Positions 43,084 through 51,295 of a DNA stretch of 64,000 nucleotides are shown piece after piece. Location: positions 62,001-126,000 of the forward strand of contig QCNT01000003.1 in assembly GCA_003213135.1 (NCBI GenBank), given 5' to 3'. The translations under genes were made by a program, and so were the position numbers. The DNA is from Pelagibacteraceae bacterium AG-426-I15 (GTDB taxonomy: Bacteria; Pseudomonadota; Alphaproteobacteria; Pelagibacterales; Pelagibacteraceae). The notes beneath the pieces are model-generated. The model did no database searches, was not told where the DNA came from, and saw only the letters and a program-made list of their open reading frames with translations. How positions within the stretch are numbered: the first letter of the stretch is position 1; every line of letters begins with the position of its first letter.

Positions 43084-44095
43084 CCCACAACCTTTTCCAA
43101 TCCACATTTGGTGACAAACCATAAATGGAATTTATATTTGTAAAGTGTACAGCCAGCGATGGTATTGGGGAGATACATAATTCTTTTTTATAGATATTAT
43201 GAAGTGGTTTCTCAAAAGGATAGTGTTCAAATTTACACATGCTAATAAATTTTTCCCAATGTTTTTCTATTATTTTTTTGCTTGTTAAAAATGTACACAA
43301 CGTTTGATCGATCTGTCTCCAATGACTATTTTCACCTAAGAAAATTTTAGTTTCATCGGTCTGGGCATATAAATATGGATAATCTGTAGGACAAACTATA
43401 CAATCCTGATTTATCAATGACGCTATCCTTTCAAATGTAAAAAGCATTTCCGAAATACTGTTTTTTTCATGAATATAGTCATCTTCTACAAAATAGATTA
43501 AATCCTCACTTCTTTCTTTTGAAAACACAAGAGATTGGTGAATATTCGACATATTAGATTTTTGGTTTTGCGTTACCACTTTATTTTCTTCGTTTAATTT
43601 TCTTATTTGTTTGGAAAACCTTTCTAGCTGAAGGTTTGTAATTTCATGATCAATATTTGATTTTTTTAAAATATTTTCTATTTTGCTCATCTGACTCTCA
43701 TTAGAATTATGATCAATTATAAAAATCTTAAATCTTGTATTTTTAAATACATTTTTTGCATAATTTACACTTTTAATTAAAGAGATTAGAGTTCTTTTTG
43801 TGTATTCCTCTTTATCCATTTCAAAAATTCTTTTTTTAGATTGAGTAAGCATATTAACGGACATGCAAGTTCTTAAGATAATGTCTAGGGATTTCACTCT
43901 TCTCGTTATACTTACTTTTCCGAGAGGCAGAACCATAGATCTTTCACCAGGAATACTTATACTTTGGTTTAGATTTTTATTAGTGGCAGGTAGATTAAAA
44001 TTAGCTTGATCAATAATTTCAAAACCAAATACCCTACATAATTTAATGAAAATTTTTGTAAAAAAACTCTTTTTATTTGGTTTAATTTCTCTCAT
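43067..44095 (-). CDS. Putative GT-A-fold glycosyltransferase-like protein
   Basis: 342 residues, soluble. I do not recognise a named family. The middle has LIYFVEDDYIHEKNSISEML, with an acidic EDD resembling the metal-binding DxD of GT-A glycosyltransferases, preceded by RFKIFIIDHNSNESQMSKIENIL, which resembles the first sugar-nucleotide-binding strand. The C-terminal WRQIDQTLCTFLTSKKIIEKHWEKF and HNIYKKELCISPIPSLAVHF are acceptor-domain-like. The first 60 residues are a basic, partly hydrophobic leader. No other glycan genes are near. Confidence 0.5.
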   Translation of the reverse strand: MREIKPNKKSFFTKIFIKLCRVFGFEIIDQANFNLPATNKNLNQSISIPGERSMVLPLGKVSITRRVKSLDIILRTCMSVNMLTQSKKRIFEMDKEEYTKRTLISLIKSVNYAKNVFKNTRFKIFIIDHNSNESQMSKIENILKKSNIDHEITNLQLERFSKQIRKLNEENKVVTQNQKSNMSNIHQSLVFSKERSEDLIYFVEDDYIHEKNSISEMLFTFERIASLINQDCIVCPTDYPYLYAQTDETKIFLGENSHWRQIDQTLCTFLTSKKIIEKHWEKFISMCKFEHYPFEKPLHNIYKKELCISPIPSLAVHFTNINSIYGLSPNVDWKRLWDENEN

Positions 44096-44115
44096 TTTAT
44101 TTATAAAAAAATAAA

Positions 44116-44703
44116 TTATTTTCTTATTTCATCGATTGCATACACTAGTCTATCTTGCCCCCAAAAAATTTTTTTATTTACTAAAAATGTTGGGGCTCCA
44201 AAGATTCCTTTTTTTAAAGCATCTGAAGTAAGTTTTTTAAGTTTATCTTTAATTTTTTGATCAGTTGCTTTAGTCATAAATATTTCAGGATTTAAATCCA
44301 TATTTTTGTGAACTTTATTTATCACAACCGGATCATTCATATTAAGACCATCTCTCCAAATGGCATTAAAAATTTTTTCAACATAAATTTTTTGAAAATT
44401 ATCTTTTTCGGCAACAAGAACGCCTCTCATAAAATTTACAGTTTTAATTGGAAAATATGAATTAAAAATAAATTTAATATTCTTTTTTTCAGAAATTAAC
44501 TTTGTATCATCGATCATATATTTTGATTTCATTGGTATAAATGCAGCAGCTGTTACACCTGCTGAATTATGTAATCCACCTAAAAAAATAGGCATAAACT
44601 TAATTTTAAAAGTATTTTTTTTTTCTAACTGTTTAATTTCTTTATATCCAATGTATGAATATGGACTACTAAAGTCGAAGTAAAACTCAATAGATTTAGT
44701 CAT
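44116..44703 (-). CDS. 2-hydroxychromene-2-carboxylate isomerase-like (DsbA/GST-kappa family)
   Basis: 195 residues. DsbA-like fold with IEFYFDFSSPYSYIGYKEIKQL, the active site S-P-Y-S in place of CxxC, the internal FLGGLHNSAGVTAAAF and the C-terminal GIFGAPTFLVNKKIFWGQDRLVYAI. HCCA isomerases act in aromatic catabolism using glutathione; many marine copies have unknown substrates. It overlaps the ABA4-like gene upstream by 8 bp on the same strand. Confidence 0.82.
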   Translation of the reverse strand: MTKSIEFYFDFSSPYSYIGYKEIKQLEKKNTFKIKFMPIFLGGLHNSAGVTAAAFIPMKSKYMIDDTKLISEKKNIKFIFNSYFPIKTVNFMRGVLVAEKDNFQKIYVEKIFNAIWRDGLNMNDPVVINKVHKNMDLNPEIFMTKATDQKIKDKLKKLTSDALKKGIFGAPTFLVNKKIFWGQDRLVYAIDEIRK

Positions 44704-45166
44704 AATAATTAATTTTTTTTGAATAAAAAATTCTTATTATCCAATAAAATACCAAACCTATTGGCCCAGTAAAATAGGTAAGTAGCAATGATATTACTAC
44801 CAAAAACTTGGAAATTAAAAATATTCTAGAGTCACTCGCTATCCAATTTCCAACAAATAGACTTATTGATAAAAAATGAAGCCAGAATATTAAAAGAAAA
44901 GCTTCATTTGAAAACAGCGCGTATAGTTCATCTAAGCCAATATAAAGATTAAAAACTTCAAAAATGTTTTCACTAATATAAATTTGATAAGCTACTAAAA
45001 TGTAAGCTGTGGATAATAACAATGGAATTATTACAGATTTAACAAAAAATTTTGTAATTACATGGTTAGGAATAAAAATAAGTAATAGCCAACAAGGCAA
45101 TACACCAAAATTAGCTATATGGTAAATTTTCTCATATGTTAAAAATGTTAGCAGATTGTCAATCAT
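44696..45166 (-). CDS. ABA4-like (DUF4281) membrane protein
   Basis: 156 residues from the ATG at 45166; the frame is open to 45232, but that would run over the divergent recX start. Four membrane segments. The pattern EKIYHIANFGVLPCWLLLIFIP, DELYALFSNEAFLLIFWLHFLSISLFVGNWIASDSR and TYFTGPIGLVFYWIIR matches the ABA4-like family, named after a plant carotenoid (neoxanthin) gene. Bacterial function unknown, perhaps carotenoid-linked. Confidence 0.72.
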   Translation of the reverse strand: MIDNLLTFLTYEKIYHIANFGVLPCWLLLIFIPNHVITKFFVKSVIIPLLLSTAYILVAYQIYISENIFEVFNLYIGLDELYALFSNEAFLLIFWLHFLSISLFVGNWIASDSRIFLISKFLVVISLLLTYFTGPIGLVFYWIIRIFYSKKINYYD

Positions 45167-45185
45167 AAAAATTGTATAATAAACA

Positions 45186-45746
45186 ATGGATCCAATATCA
45201 AACAAAAAAGAATTTGACGATTTAACTATCAATTTAAGAGATTTAGCCTACGCATATATAGAAAAATATAATCCATCAAAACAACAAATAAAAACTTATT
45301 TGCTGAAAAAATATTTGACCAAATTTCAGGGGTCAAAACAAAAAAAAGAGATAACGGAAATCATAGAAAATATCGTAGCCAATCTTGAAAAAAGTCATTT
45401 TCTAAATGATAGTCTATACTCTGACTCTAGGGCAAGAATGCTTTTTAAAAGAGGTTATTCTCTTAATAAAATAAGTCACTCATTAATGAGCAAAGGAATA
45501 GAAAGAGAAAAAATAAAAGTTAGTTTAGAAAAAATTAAAAACGATAAATCAGATCCTGACTTTATTTCTGCTATGAAAATTTGTAAGAAAAGAAGAATCG
45601 GACCAATGAGACCACAAGCTAATAGAGATTTATTTTATAAAAAAGATATGGGAATTTTAGCAAGATCAGGTTTTAATTATGATATTTCCAAGAAAATTTT
45701 GTCTATGGAACAAGAAGAATTTAATAAGTTAATAAAAATTATTTAA
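45186..45746 (+). CDS. recX: RecX family regulatory protein
   Basis: 186 residues, all-helical, with tandem three-helix units typical of RecX: LRDLAYAYIEKYNPSKQQIKTYLLKKY, LNDSLYSDSRARMLFKRGYSLNKISHSLMSKGI and a third less conserved unit. RecX modulates RecA filaments. The recA gene is not in the window. Divergent from the ABA4-like gene by 19 bp; its stop overlaps the convergent 44-residue gene by 8 bp. Confidence 0.82.
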   Translation: MDPISNKKEFDDLTINLRDLAYAYIEKYNPSKQQIKTYLLKKYLTKFQGSKQKKEITEIIENIVANLEKSHFLNDSLYSDSRARMLFKRGYSLNKISHSLMSKGIEREKIKVSLEKIKNDKSDPDFISAMKICKKRRIGPMRPQANRDLFYKKDMGILARSGFNYDISKKILSMEQEEFNKLIKII

Positions 45747-45873
45747 TTTTTTTTTTCTCATTAAGCTTTAAGTAATATTCAATTTTCTTTTTCATGAAAT
45801 TTCTAACAAAAACAAATAGAATAATCCCAAAAATTGTTACAGAAATAATTATTATTAATATAGTTTTAAGCAT
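45739..45873 (-). CDS. Small single-segment membrane protein (44 aa)
   Basis: Minus-strand frame of 44 residues: hydrophobic segment MLKTILIIIISVTIFGIILF followed by a basic tail RNFMKKKIEYYLKLNEKKK. The start overlaps the end of cysQ by 8 bp and the end overlaps recX by 8 bp, so it fills the gap exactly. Layout fits a small inner-membrane protein co-transcribed with cysQ. No family recognised; an accidental frame in AT-rich DNA cannot be excluded. Confidence 0.45.
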   Translation of the reverse strand: MLKTILIIIISVTIFGIILFVFVRNFMKKKIEYYLKLNEKKKIK

Positions 45874-46645
45874 CTAAAATTTTATTACGTCTAATTATTA
45901 AACTTAAATTTTTATAATCACTTTTACCATATTTAAATTCTTTATTTTCCAAAGTAGTAATTATAGCTCCAGCTCCTTCAGCTACAGCATGTCCCGCCGC
46001 ATAATCCCATTCATAAGCTCTCTCTTTTGCAGCGTAAAAATCAAATTCTCCTGTAGCTATCACACAAAATTTATAGGAACTATGCATTGGTGTAAAAGAA
46101 TTTACTTTATATTTTTTAAAAACGTCAAGGATGAGATTTCCAGGTTTGGAACTTCCACTGACAGCTAATACTTTTCCTTTTTCACTTTTTTTCTTACAAT
46201 CAAGGTGAATTATTTTTTTTCCTTCAATCATATATGAATTATTTTTTCCATAAGCGTAAAATAATCTGTTTTTCTTTGGCGCTCCAAGTAAACCAATTAT
46301 TGGGATATTATTTAAAACTAATGACGCATTAATAGTATACTCATCTTTACCAGCGATATACTCTCTAGTTCCGTCAATCGGGTCTATTAACCAAAAAGTA
46401 CTTAATTTATTTTCTTTCTTTAAATTTACTGTTTCTTCAGAAATTATGGGTATATTAGGTGTTAAAATTTTAATTTTTTCTGTTAGCAATTTATTAACTT
46501 CTAAATCACCATTTGTTACAGGAGAGTTGTCTGGTTTTATAATTTTTTTTAAACCTTTACGGTAAAGATCAATCGAGATTCTACCAGCAGTATTTGTAGT
46601 TTCTATAAGTTCTTCAGCTATCTTTTTTAAGTCGTTATTGTTCAT
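45866..46645 (-). CDS. cysQ: 3'(2'),5'-bisphosphate nucleotidase CysQ-like (inositol monophosphatase family)
   Basis: 259 residues. IMPase-family motifs: PVTNGDLEVNKLL, IPIISEETV, the metal-binding WLIDPIDGTREYIAGKDEYTINASLV, and the C-terminal YEWDYAAGHAVAEGAGAIIT. The DGTREYI variant matches CysQ, which removes 3'-phosphoadenosine 5'-phosphate left by sulfate activation. SAR11 lacks assimilatory sulfate reduction in general, so the in vivo substrate may differ. It overlaps DUF3553 upstream by 11 bp. Confidence 0.88.
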   Translation of the reverse strand: MNNNDLKKIAEELIETTNTAGRISIDLYRKGLKKIIKPDNSPVTNGDLEVNKLLTEKIKILTPNIPIISEETVNLKKENKLSTFWLIDPIDGTREYIAGKDEYTINASLVLNNIPIIGLLGAPKKNRLFYAYGKNNSYMIEGKKIIHLDCKKKSEKGKVLAVSGSSKPGNLILDVFKKYKVNSFTPMHSSYKFCVIATGEFDFYAAKERAYEWDYAAGHAVAEGAGAIITTLENKEFKYGKSDYKNLSLIIRRNKILDA

Positions 46646-46811
46646 TTTTAATTTTTTCTAAGCTAACATTTTCTAAATTAATGACTTTTTTTCCGGCATT
46701 TTGAAAATTAACAGTAGCTTTATTTTTAATTATAGACTGCACTTGCCCAATTCCCCAGCCTTTTTGAGAAGGATTTACTACAAAATTACCTGGTTCTATA
46801 TCATATTGCAT
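46635..46811 (-). CDS. DUF3553 family protein (58 aa)
   Basis: 58 residues from the ATG at 46811. The sequence EPGNFVVNPSQKGWGIGQVQ, SIIKNKATVNFQNAGKKVIN is the complete DUF3553 pattern, a small SH3-like beta domain common in alphaproteobacteria and sometimes fused to UvrD-type helicases. It overlaps the cysQ start by 11 bp and is divergent from mnmA with a 38-bp gap. Function unknown; nucleic-acid binding is possible. Confidence 0.85.
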   Translation of the reverse strand: MQYDIEPGNFVVNPSQKGWGIGQVQSIIKNKATVNFQNAGKKVINLENVSLEKIKNEQ

Positions 46812-46849
46812 AATGGAAAATTTTATCTTTTTATAATATATAACAGTTT

Positions 46850-47995
46850 ATGATTAACTCTCTAGGTATAAAAAAGTCGCCAAAAAATACTAAAATTGTT
46901 GTAGCTATGTCTGGAGGCGTAGATTCATCAGTAGTAGCTGGCCTTATGAAAGAACAAGGATACGATGTGACAGGAATTACTCTAAAGTTATATGACGACG
47001 CTAAACTATCCGATAATGGAAGACAGTGCTGCGCTGGAAAAGATATCATTGATGCAAAAAGAGTATCTGAAAGTTTAAATATAAATCATAAAATTTTATA
47101 CTACCAAAAAAAATTTAAAAATGAAGTTATTGACTCTTTTATAGACAGTTATGTAGCCGGCGAGACACCAATACCATGTGTTCAATGTAATCAAACAGTG
47201 AAATTTAGAGATCTTTTTAAATTTTCAAAAGAACTTAACGCAGACGCCCTCGTGACAGGTCACTATGTTATAAGGGATGAAAAAAATGGAAAAGGAAAAA
47301 TGTATCGAGCTAAAGATTCGAGTCGAGATCAGAGTTACTTTCTATTTAGCACAACTCAAGAACAACTTAATTATTTAAGATTTCCATTGGGTGCAATAAA
47401 TAAATCTGAAACTAGAGAAATTGCAAGCAAACTAAAACTAAACGTTGCTAAAAAGCCAGATAGCCAAGATATTTGTTTTGTTCCTAACGGCAACTATGCA
47501 TCTGTTATTCAGAAATATAGACCACAATCATTTAAAAAAGGGGATATTTTAAATGTAGAGGGTAAAAAACTAGGTACACATGATGGAATAATAAATTATA
47601 CAATTGGTCAAAGAAAAGGAATTAAAATCTCAAACAAAGAACCTCTTTATGTAATAGATATAATAGCTAAGACTAATTCTATAATTGTTGGCCCACAAGA
47701 TTTTTTAAATATAAAAAAACTATTTTTAAGAGACATTAATCTTTTATCAGATAAAAAAATTTTTAAGGATGATATTTTTATTAAAGTGAGATCAACAGGA
47801 AAATTACTTAAAGCAAAAGCAACCATAAAAGAAAATAATGCAAACGTAGAAATTTTACAAAATGAAAAAGGAATATCGCCCGGACAAGCATGTGTATTTT
47901 ATTCTAAAGATAATTTCGGTGATAGACTTCTTGGCGGCGGCTGGATAGACAAAGTTTTTAACAAAAATTTATCCACACAACTAACAGACCAATAA
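46850..47995 (+). CDS. mnmA: tRNA-specific 2-thiouridylase MnmA
   Basis: 381 residues. PP-loop motif [29 protein letters not shown] at the N-terminus, [16 protein letters not shown], catalytic cysteines in [14 protein letters not shown] and [16 protein letters not shown], and [12 protein letters not shown]. It places the 2-thio group on U34 of tRNAs for Lys, Glu and Gln. Downstream lies the structured RNA candidate at 48034-48231. Confidence 0.95.
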   Translation: MINSLGIKKSPKNTKIVVAMSGGVDSSVVAGLMKEQGYDVTGITLKLYDDAKLSDNGRQCCAGKDIIDAKRVSESLNINHKILYYQKKFKNEVIDSFIDSYVAGETPIPCVQCNQTVKFRDLFKFSKELNADALVTGHYVIRDEKNGKGKMYRAKDSSRDQSYFLFSTTQEQLNYLRFPLGAINKSETREIASKLKLNVAKKPDSQDICFVPNGNYASVIQKYRPQSFKKGDILNVEGKKLGTHDGIINYTIGQRKGIKISNKEPLYVIDIIAKTNSIIVGPQDFLNIKKLFLRDINLLSDKKIFKDDIFIKVRSTGKLLKAKATIKENNANVEILQNEKGISPGQACVFYSKDNFGDRLLGGGWIDKVFNKNLSTQLTDQ

Positions 47996-48033
47996 AAAAT
48001 CAACTAAAAAGTGATGGTGGTTTTCTCTAAATC

Positions 48034-48231
48034 AATTAAATTAATAAATGAATTAAGAGGCAACTCTTAACTGGCCAGTTAAGGAAAGACCGAGAGGTTT
48101 AAGCTTAACGGGCAGAAAGTTCTACAAAGTAGTACTAAAATTGTAGAACGGGAGGCTTGGCGGTAGTACTAAAACGACGGGCCAAAACTTAAGTCTGCGC
48201 ACCGCAAGGTGTGTAGACAAGGGTTTTAATT
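48034..48231 (+). ncRNA. Unassigned structured RNA candidate downstream of mnmA
   Basis: G+C is 73/160 (46%) over 48061-48220, against 25% (15/60) at 48001-48060 and 22% (13/60) at 48241-48300. On the plus strand several GNRA-capped hairpins can be drawn: TTAAGAG-GCAA-CTCTTAA (48053-48070), a 5-bp stem with GAGA loop (48087-48100), and an 11-bp stem with two G-U pairs and GCAA loop (48193-48218). GTTCTACA/TGTAGAAC (48119-48126, 48142-48149) encloses a loop containing GTAGTACTAAAA, repeated exactly at 48163-48174 in a second loop closed by TTGGC/GCCAA. TTAAG/CTTAA (48099-48103, 48188-48192) can close the multibranch. There are no tmRNA, RNase P, SRP or 6S signatures. The strand is inferred from the GNRA loops. 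Confidence 0.7.
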
Positions 48232-48927
48232 TCTTTTCCAAAACAAATAAGTTAGAAAATAAAAAAGTATTACTCCAAAAAAATAATTCCATTCCAAAGC
48301 ATGTTTGAAGTGGGTATTTCCACTTGTTACAACTATAGGCAAACTAACTAAAGCTACTATAACTAAAATAGAAACTAAAATAATCTTAAGTGTAAGAACA
48401 TAGTTATTTATTTGCTTAATCATAAATGATTTTAATTTAAAAAATCTATATACCAGTAATGATTGCGCTACTATTTCAAAAATAATAAAACTTAATAATA
48501 CAAATCTTCGAAAAAATTTATATATATCATTATCGAATTTTACCCCAAGTAGTAAAGAGTGTATGACAAGAAAGATCGCAGATATTATACCCAGTATTTT
48601 GAAAAGATTATTTTTATTTTCTAGGCCTTGATAAAAATTAATTATTTTATTTGTTTTAGTCCAATAAATTATAAGCAGGATTGATGTAAAAATCATTCCT
48701 GGTTTAAAAATTAAAAAAGTAGGATAGGTTCTCGCTGTTCTGCTTATTGAAACTCCTCCATCAAAATAAGGAAATGTAGAACCTGATCTTCCGATCTGAT
48801 CAACACTTAAAAATGTATTGTCAAATATTTGATAATTTACGGATATAAATAAACACAAATTGACGGCAATGAATGGAATAATAAATATCCATAAACTCAA
48901 CTTTTTAATTTGAGTTCTTAGTTCCAT
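48226..48927 (-). CDS. Multi-pass membrane protein (possibly Frag1/DRAM/Sfk1-like)
   Basis: 233 residues, about six membrane segments. Features: a first extracytoplasmic loop with GRSGSTFPYFDGGVSISRTARTYPTFLIFKPGM and a final LEWNYFFGVILFYFLTYLFWKRN. The loop between the first two membrane segments and the closing aromatic segment recall Frag1/DRAM/Sfk1 proteins, but the match is loose. Function unknown. The 3' end overlaps the RNA candidate by a few bases. Upstream on the same strand is a 27-codon basic gene 11 bp away. Confidence 0.6.
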   Translation of the reverse strand: MELRTQIKKLSLWIFIIPFIAVNLCLFISVNYQIFDNTFLSVDQIGRSGSTFPYFDGGVSISRTARTYPTFLIFKPGMIFTSILLIIYWTKTNKIINFYQGLENKNNLFKILGIISAIFLVIHSLLLGVKFDNDIYKFFRRFVLLSFIIFEIVAQSLLVYRFFKLKSFMIKQINNYVLTLKIILVSILVIVALVSLPIVVTSGNTHFKHALEWNYFFGVILFYFLTYLFWKRN

Positions 48928-48938
48928 TTTGAGTTAGA

Positions 48939-49022
48939 CTATCTTTTCTTATTTCTTTTTCTAGCTCGTCTTTTTTTTGAGCCAATTTTACGTCTTCCTC
49001 TATGTTTTTTTGGGTATCCCAT
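48939..49022 (-). CDS. Very basic 27-residue peptide, possible small ribosomal-type protein
   Basis: The minus-strand frame reads MGYPKKHRGRRK followed by IGSKKRRARKRNKKR: 27 residues with 16 Lys/Arg and no acidic residue. Such size and charge are typical of tiny ribosome-associated proteins (for example Thx or the AURKAIP1/COX24-type peptides). It lies 52 bp after accC and 11 bp before the membrane protein gene on the same strand. No Shine-Dalgarno is evident. An accidental frame is possible, but the unbroken basic composition argues otherwise. Confidence 0.5.
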   Translation of the reverse strand: MGYPKKHRGRRKIGSKKRRARKRNKKR

Positions 49023-49074
49023 AGTTAAGTTTTAATATCATTTTAATAATTACTTATCAATTTAAATAATTATT

Positions 49075-50412
49075 TTAGTAAAATTTTTCTTTTCCAAGCC
49101 AATTAGTATCAAACTCAGATGTTATAAATTTCTCATGAGATAGTATTTTTTTATGTAGATCAATAGTGGTTACAATTCCATCTATTACAAACTCATTCAA
49201 TGATCTCATTGTCCTTTGTATAGCTTCTGTCCTATTTCTACCTTTACATATTAGTTTACATATTAAACTATCGTAATACGGAGTAATTTTACATCCCTGA
49301 AATATTGATCCATCTACCCTTGTTCTAAAACCGGATGGTTGGTGGCAAACCGAAATTATTCCTGGACTTGGTTGAAAATTTTTTGATGGATCCTCAGCAT
49401 TAATTCTGCATTCAATAGTGTGTCCTCTTGCACTTATGTCGCTTTGTTTTAAAGCCGTATTACCTGAATTAGCAATCCAAATTTGCTCTTTAACTATATC
49501 TATACCTGTTTGAACCTCAGTTACGGGATGCTCAACCTGCACCCTTGTATTCATCTCTAAAAAATAAAATTTTCCGTTTTCATATATATATTCAACTGTA
49601 CCCGCGCCTTCATATCCAATTGCCTCGACCATTTTTACTGTTTTATTCAATAAGTCTGTTCTGGTTTGGTCCGTAAGTACAGGGCTAGGAGTCTCCTCTA
49701 TTAATTTTTGATGTTTCCTCTGTACACTACAATCCCTTTCATTTAAATGCACAGTTCTATTTTTTCCAGATAAAACCTGTACTTCAATATGTCTTGGATT
49801 TTTAAAATATTTTTCAATATAAACTTCATCATTTCCAAAGTATTTTTTTGCCTCTAAACGCGCCAAAGAAAATAATTCTTCTAGCTTATTTTCTTCTTCA
49901 ACAACTTTCATTCCTTTGCCACCTCCACCACCAGAGGCTTTGATTAAAACAGGATAACCAATTGAATTACAAATCTTTTTTGCCTCTTCAAAATTTTTTA
50001 CACCTCCTTCTGAACCCTCAATAACTGGTAAACCATTTTGTTTTGCTACTCTCTTTGCTTCTATTTTGTCTCCCATTTTTTTAATAATTTCCGAACTCGG
50101 TCCAATAAATCTTATTCCATGTTTTTGAACTATATCTGCAAATTTATAATTTTCGGATAAAAAACCATAACCAGGATGAATTGCTTCAGCACCAGTTACG
50201 TCGACTGCTGACATAATTGCTGCCATATTTAGATAGCTATTTCTTGGTTCATGAGAACCTATACAAACACTCTCGTCAGCTAAACGAACATGCATTGACT
50301 CAGAGTCAACATCAGAATGAACAGCAACTGTTCCTATACCCCACTCCTTACAAGCTCTTATAATTCTAACCGCTATCTCACCTCTATTTGCGATTAAAAC
50401 TTTTTTAAACAT
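49075..50412 (-). CDS. accC: Acetyl-CoA carboxylase, biotin carboxylase subunit
   Basis: 445 residues, standard AccC. ATP-grasp fold: FKKVLIANRGEIAVRIIRACKEWGI, EAIHPGYGFLSEN, KASGGGGGKGMKVV glycine loop, RDCSVQRKHQKLIEE, and EMNTRVQVEHPVTE. It carboxylates the biotin on AccB for malonyl-CoA formation. It is 3 bp after accB in an aroQ-accB-accC run. Confidence 0.96.
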   Translation of the reverse strand: MFKKVLIANRGEIAVRIIRACKEWGIGTVAVHSDVDSESMHVRLADESVCIGSHEPRNSYLNMAAIMSAVDVTGAEAIHPGYGFLSENYKFADIVQKHGIRFIGPSSEIIKKMGDKIEAKRVAKQNGLPVIEGSEGGVKNFEEAKKICNSIGYPVLIKASGGGGGKGMKVVEEENKLEELFSLARLEAKKYFGNDEVYIEKYFKNPRHIEVQVLSGKNRTVHLNERDCSVQRKHQKLIEETPSPVLTDQTRTDLLNKTVKMVEAIGYEGAGTVEYIYENGKFYFLEMNTRVQVEHPVTEVQTGIDIVKEQIWIANSGNTALKQSDISARGHTIECRINAEDPSKNFQPSPGIISVCHQPSGFRTRVDGSIFQGCKITPYYDSLICKLICKGRNRTEAIQRTMRSLNEFVIDGIVTTIDLHKKILSHEKFITSEFDTNWLGKEKFY

Positions 50413-50415
50413 TGA

Positions 50416-50826
50416 TTATTTCAGAAGAACTAATACTTGGCCAAATTCAACTGCTTGACCATCTTGTACTAAGATTTTTTTTACCTCACCGTCCGAAGTC
50501 GAAGGAACATGATTCATTGTTTTCATAGCCTCAACAATCATAACCGTTTGTCCTTTTTTAATTTTTTGACCGACCTCGATAAATTTTTTTCCACCAGGTT
50601 CAGGAGCTAGATATGCTGTACCTATTATTGGAGAAATAATTTTGGTTCCACTTTCTTCCTCTTTTGATTTTGTTAAACCAGCTTTATGGGCGGTAATCGT
50701 ACTACCAGATGTTATGTTTTTTCCAACCTTAATTTTTTTATTTCCATCTTGATATTCGATCTCCGTAAGGTCAAATTCATCTAAGTATTCTTTTAGTTCT
50801 TTAATTAATTTTTTATCAATTTTCAT
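50416..50826 (-). CDS. accB: Biotin carboxyl carrier protein AccB
   Basis: 136 residues. C-terminal biotinyl domain with target lysine K102 in IVEAMKTMNHVPS, preceded by ISPIIGTAYLAPEPGGKKFIEVGQKIKKGQ. The thumb-type AccB layout and N-terminal helical region are normal; the linker is short and not Pro/Ala rich. It overlaps aroQ by 11 bp and precedes accC, the common proteobacterial order. Confidence 0.94.
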   Translation of the reverse strand: MKIDKKLIKELKEYLDEFDLTEIEYQDGNKKIKVGKNITSGSTITAHKAGLTKSKEEESGTKIISPIIGTAYLAPEPGGKKFIEVGQKIKKGQTVMIVEAMKTMNHVPSTSDGEVKKILVQDGQAVEFGQVLVLLK

Positions 50827-51262
50827 TATCTATAATTTTTTTAATTCCATTAAGTGCCATAATATAACCTTCAACACCTAAACCACAAATTATTCCATCT
50901 GCTGCTTTGCTAATCAAAGATTTATGCCTGAAATCTTCCCTTTTGTAAATATTAGTTATGTGCAACTCTATAGTAGGTTTTTTTACCGCGAGCAGTGCGT
51001 CCAGAATAGCTACTGAGGTATGTGTGTATCCACCTGCATTTATAATTATACCTTGATTATTACTTCTTGTTTCTTGAATAAAATTAACTATCTCACCCTC
51101 AACATTAGATTGTTTAAATTCCACTTCTAAACCTATTTTTTTACAGTGTATTTCGCATTTTTTCTTAATTTCATCTAATGATATATTTCCATATTTGTCT
51201 TTCTCTCTAGTTCCTAGAAGATTTAAATTTGGACCATTAATAACAAGGATTTTTCGACTCAT
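50816..51262 (-). CDS. aroQ: 3-dehydroquinate dehydratase, type II
   Basis: 148 residues, normal for the dodecameric type II enzyme. Motifs: ILVINGPNLNLLGTREKDKYG with catalytic tyrosine, EFKQSNVEGEIVNFIQ, GIIINAGGYTHTSVAILDAL and EIHITNIYKREDFRHKS (as ELHITN...). It removes water from 3-dehydroquinate in the shikimate pathway. First gene of the aroQ-accB-accC run; divergent from thiS with a 33-bp gap. Confidence 0.94.
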   Translation of the reverse strand: MSRKILVINGPNLNLLGTREKDKYGNISLDEIKKKCEIHCKKIGLEVEFKQSNVEGEIVNFIQETRSNNQGIIINAGGYTHTSVAILDALLAVKKPTIELHITNIYKREDFRHKSLISKAADGIICGLGVEGYIMALNGIKKIIDNEN

Positions 51263-51295
51263 TTTGATATAATAAAAATTTAAAATATCTCAATT

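Noticed and set aside
43084-43122. N-terminal extension of the peroxiredoxin
   Set aside because: The residues lie inside the upstream gene and are unlike Bcp; ATG at 43083 or 43077 fits better.
48066-48083. 18-bp palindrome as a simple protein operator
   Set aside because: It is embedded in a GC-rich multi-hairpin region, so RNA structure is the better reading, though an operator is not excluded.
48034-48231. tmRNA, RNase P RNA, SRP RNA or 6S RNA
   Set aside because: No T-arm GGTTCGA or tag frame, no full GAGGAAAGTCC core with its partner strand, no SRP Alu/GGAA core and no long single bubble-stem; GGAAAGACCG alone is not enough for RNase P.
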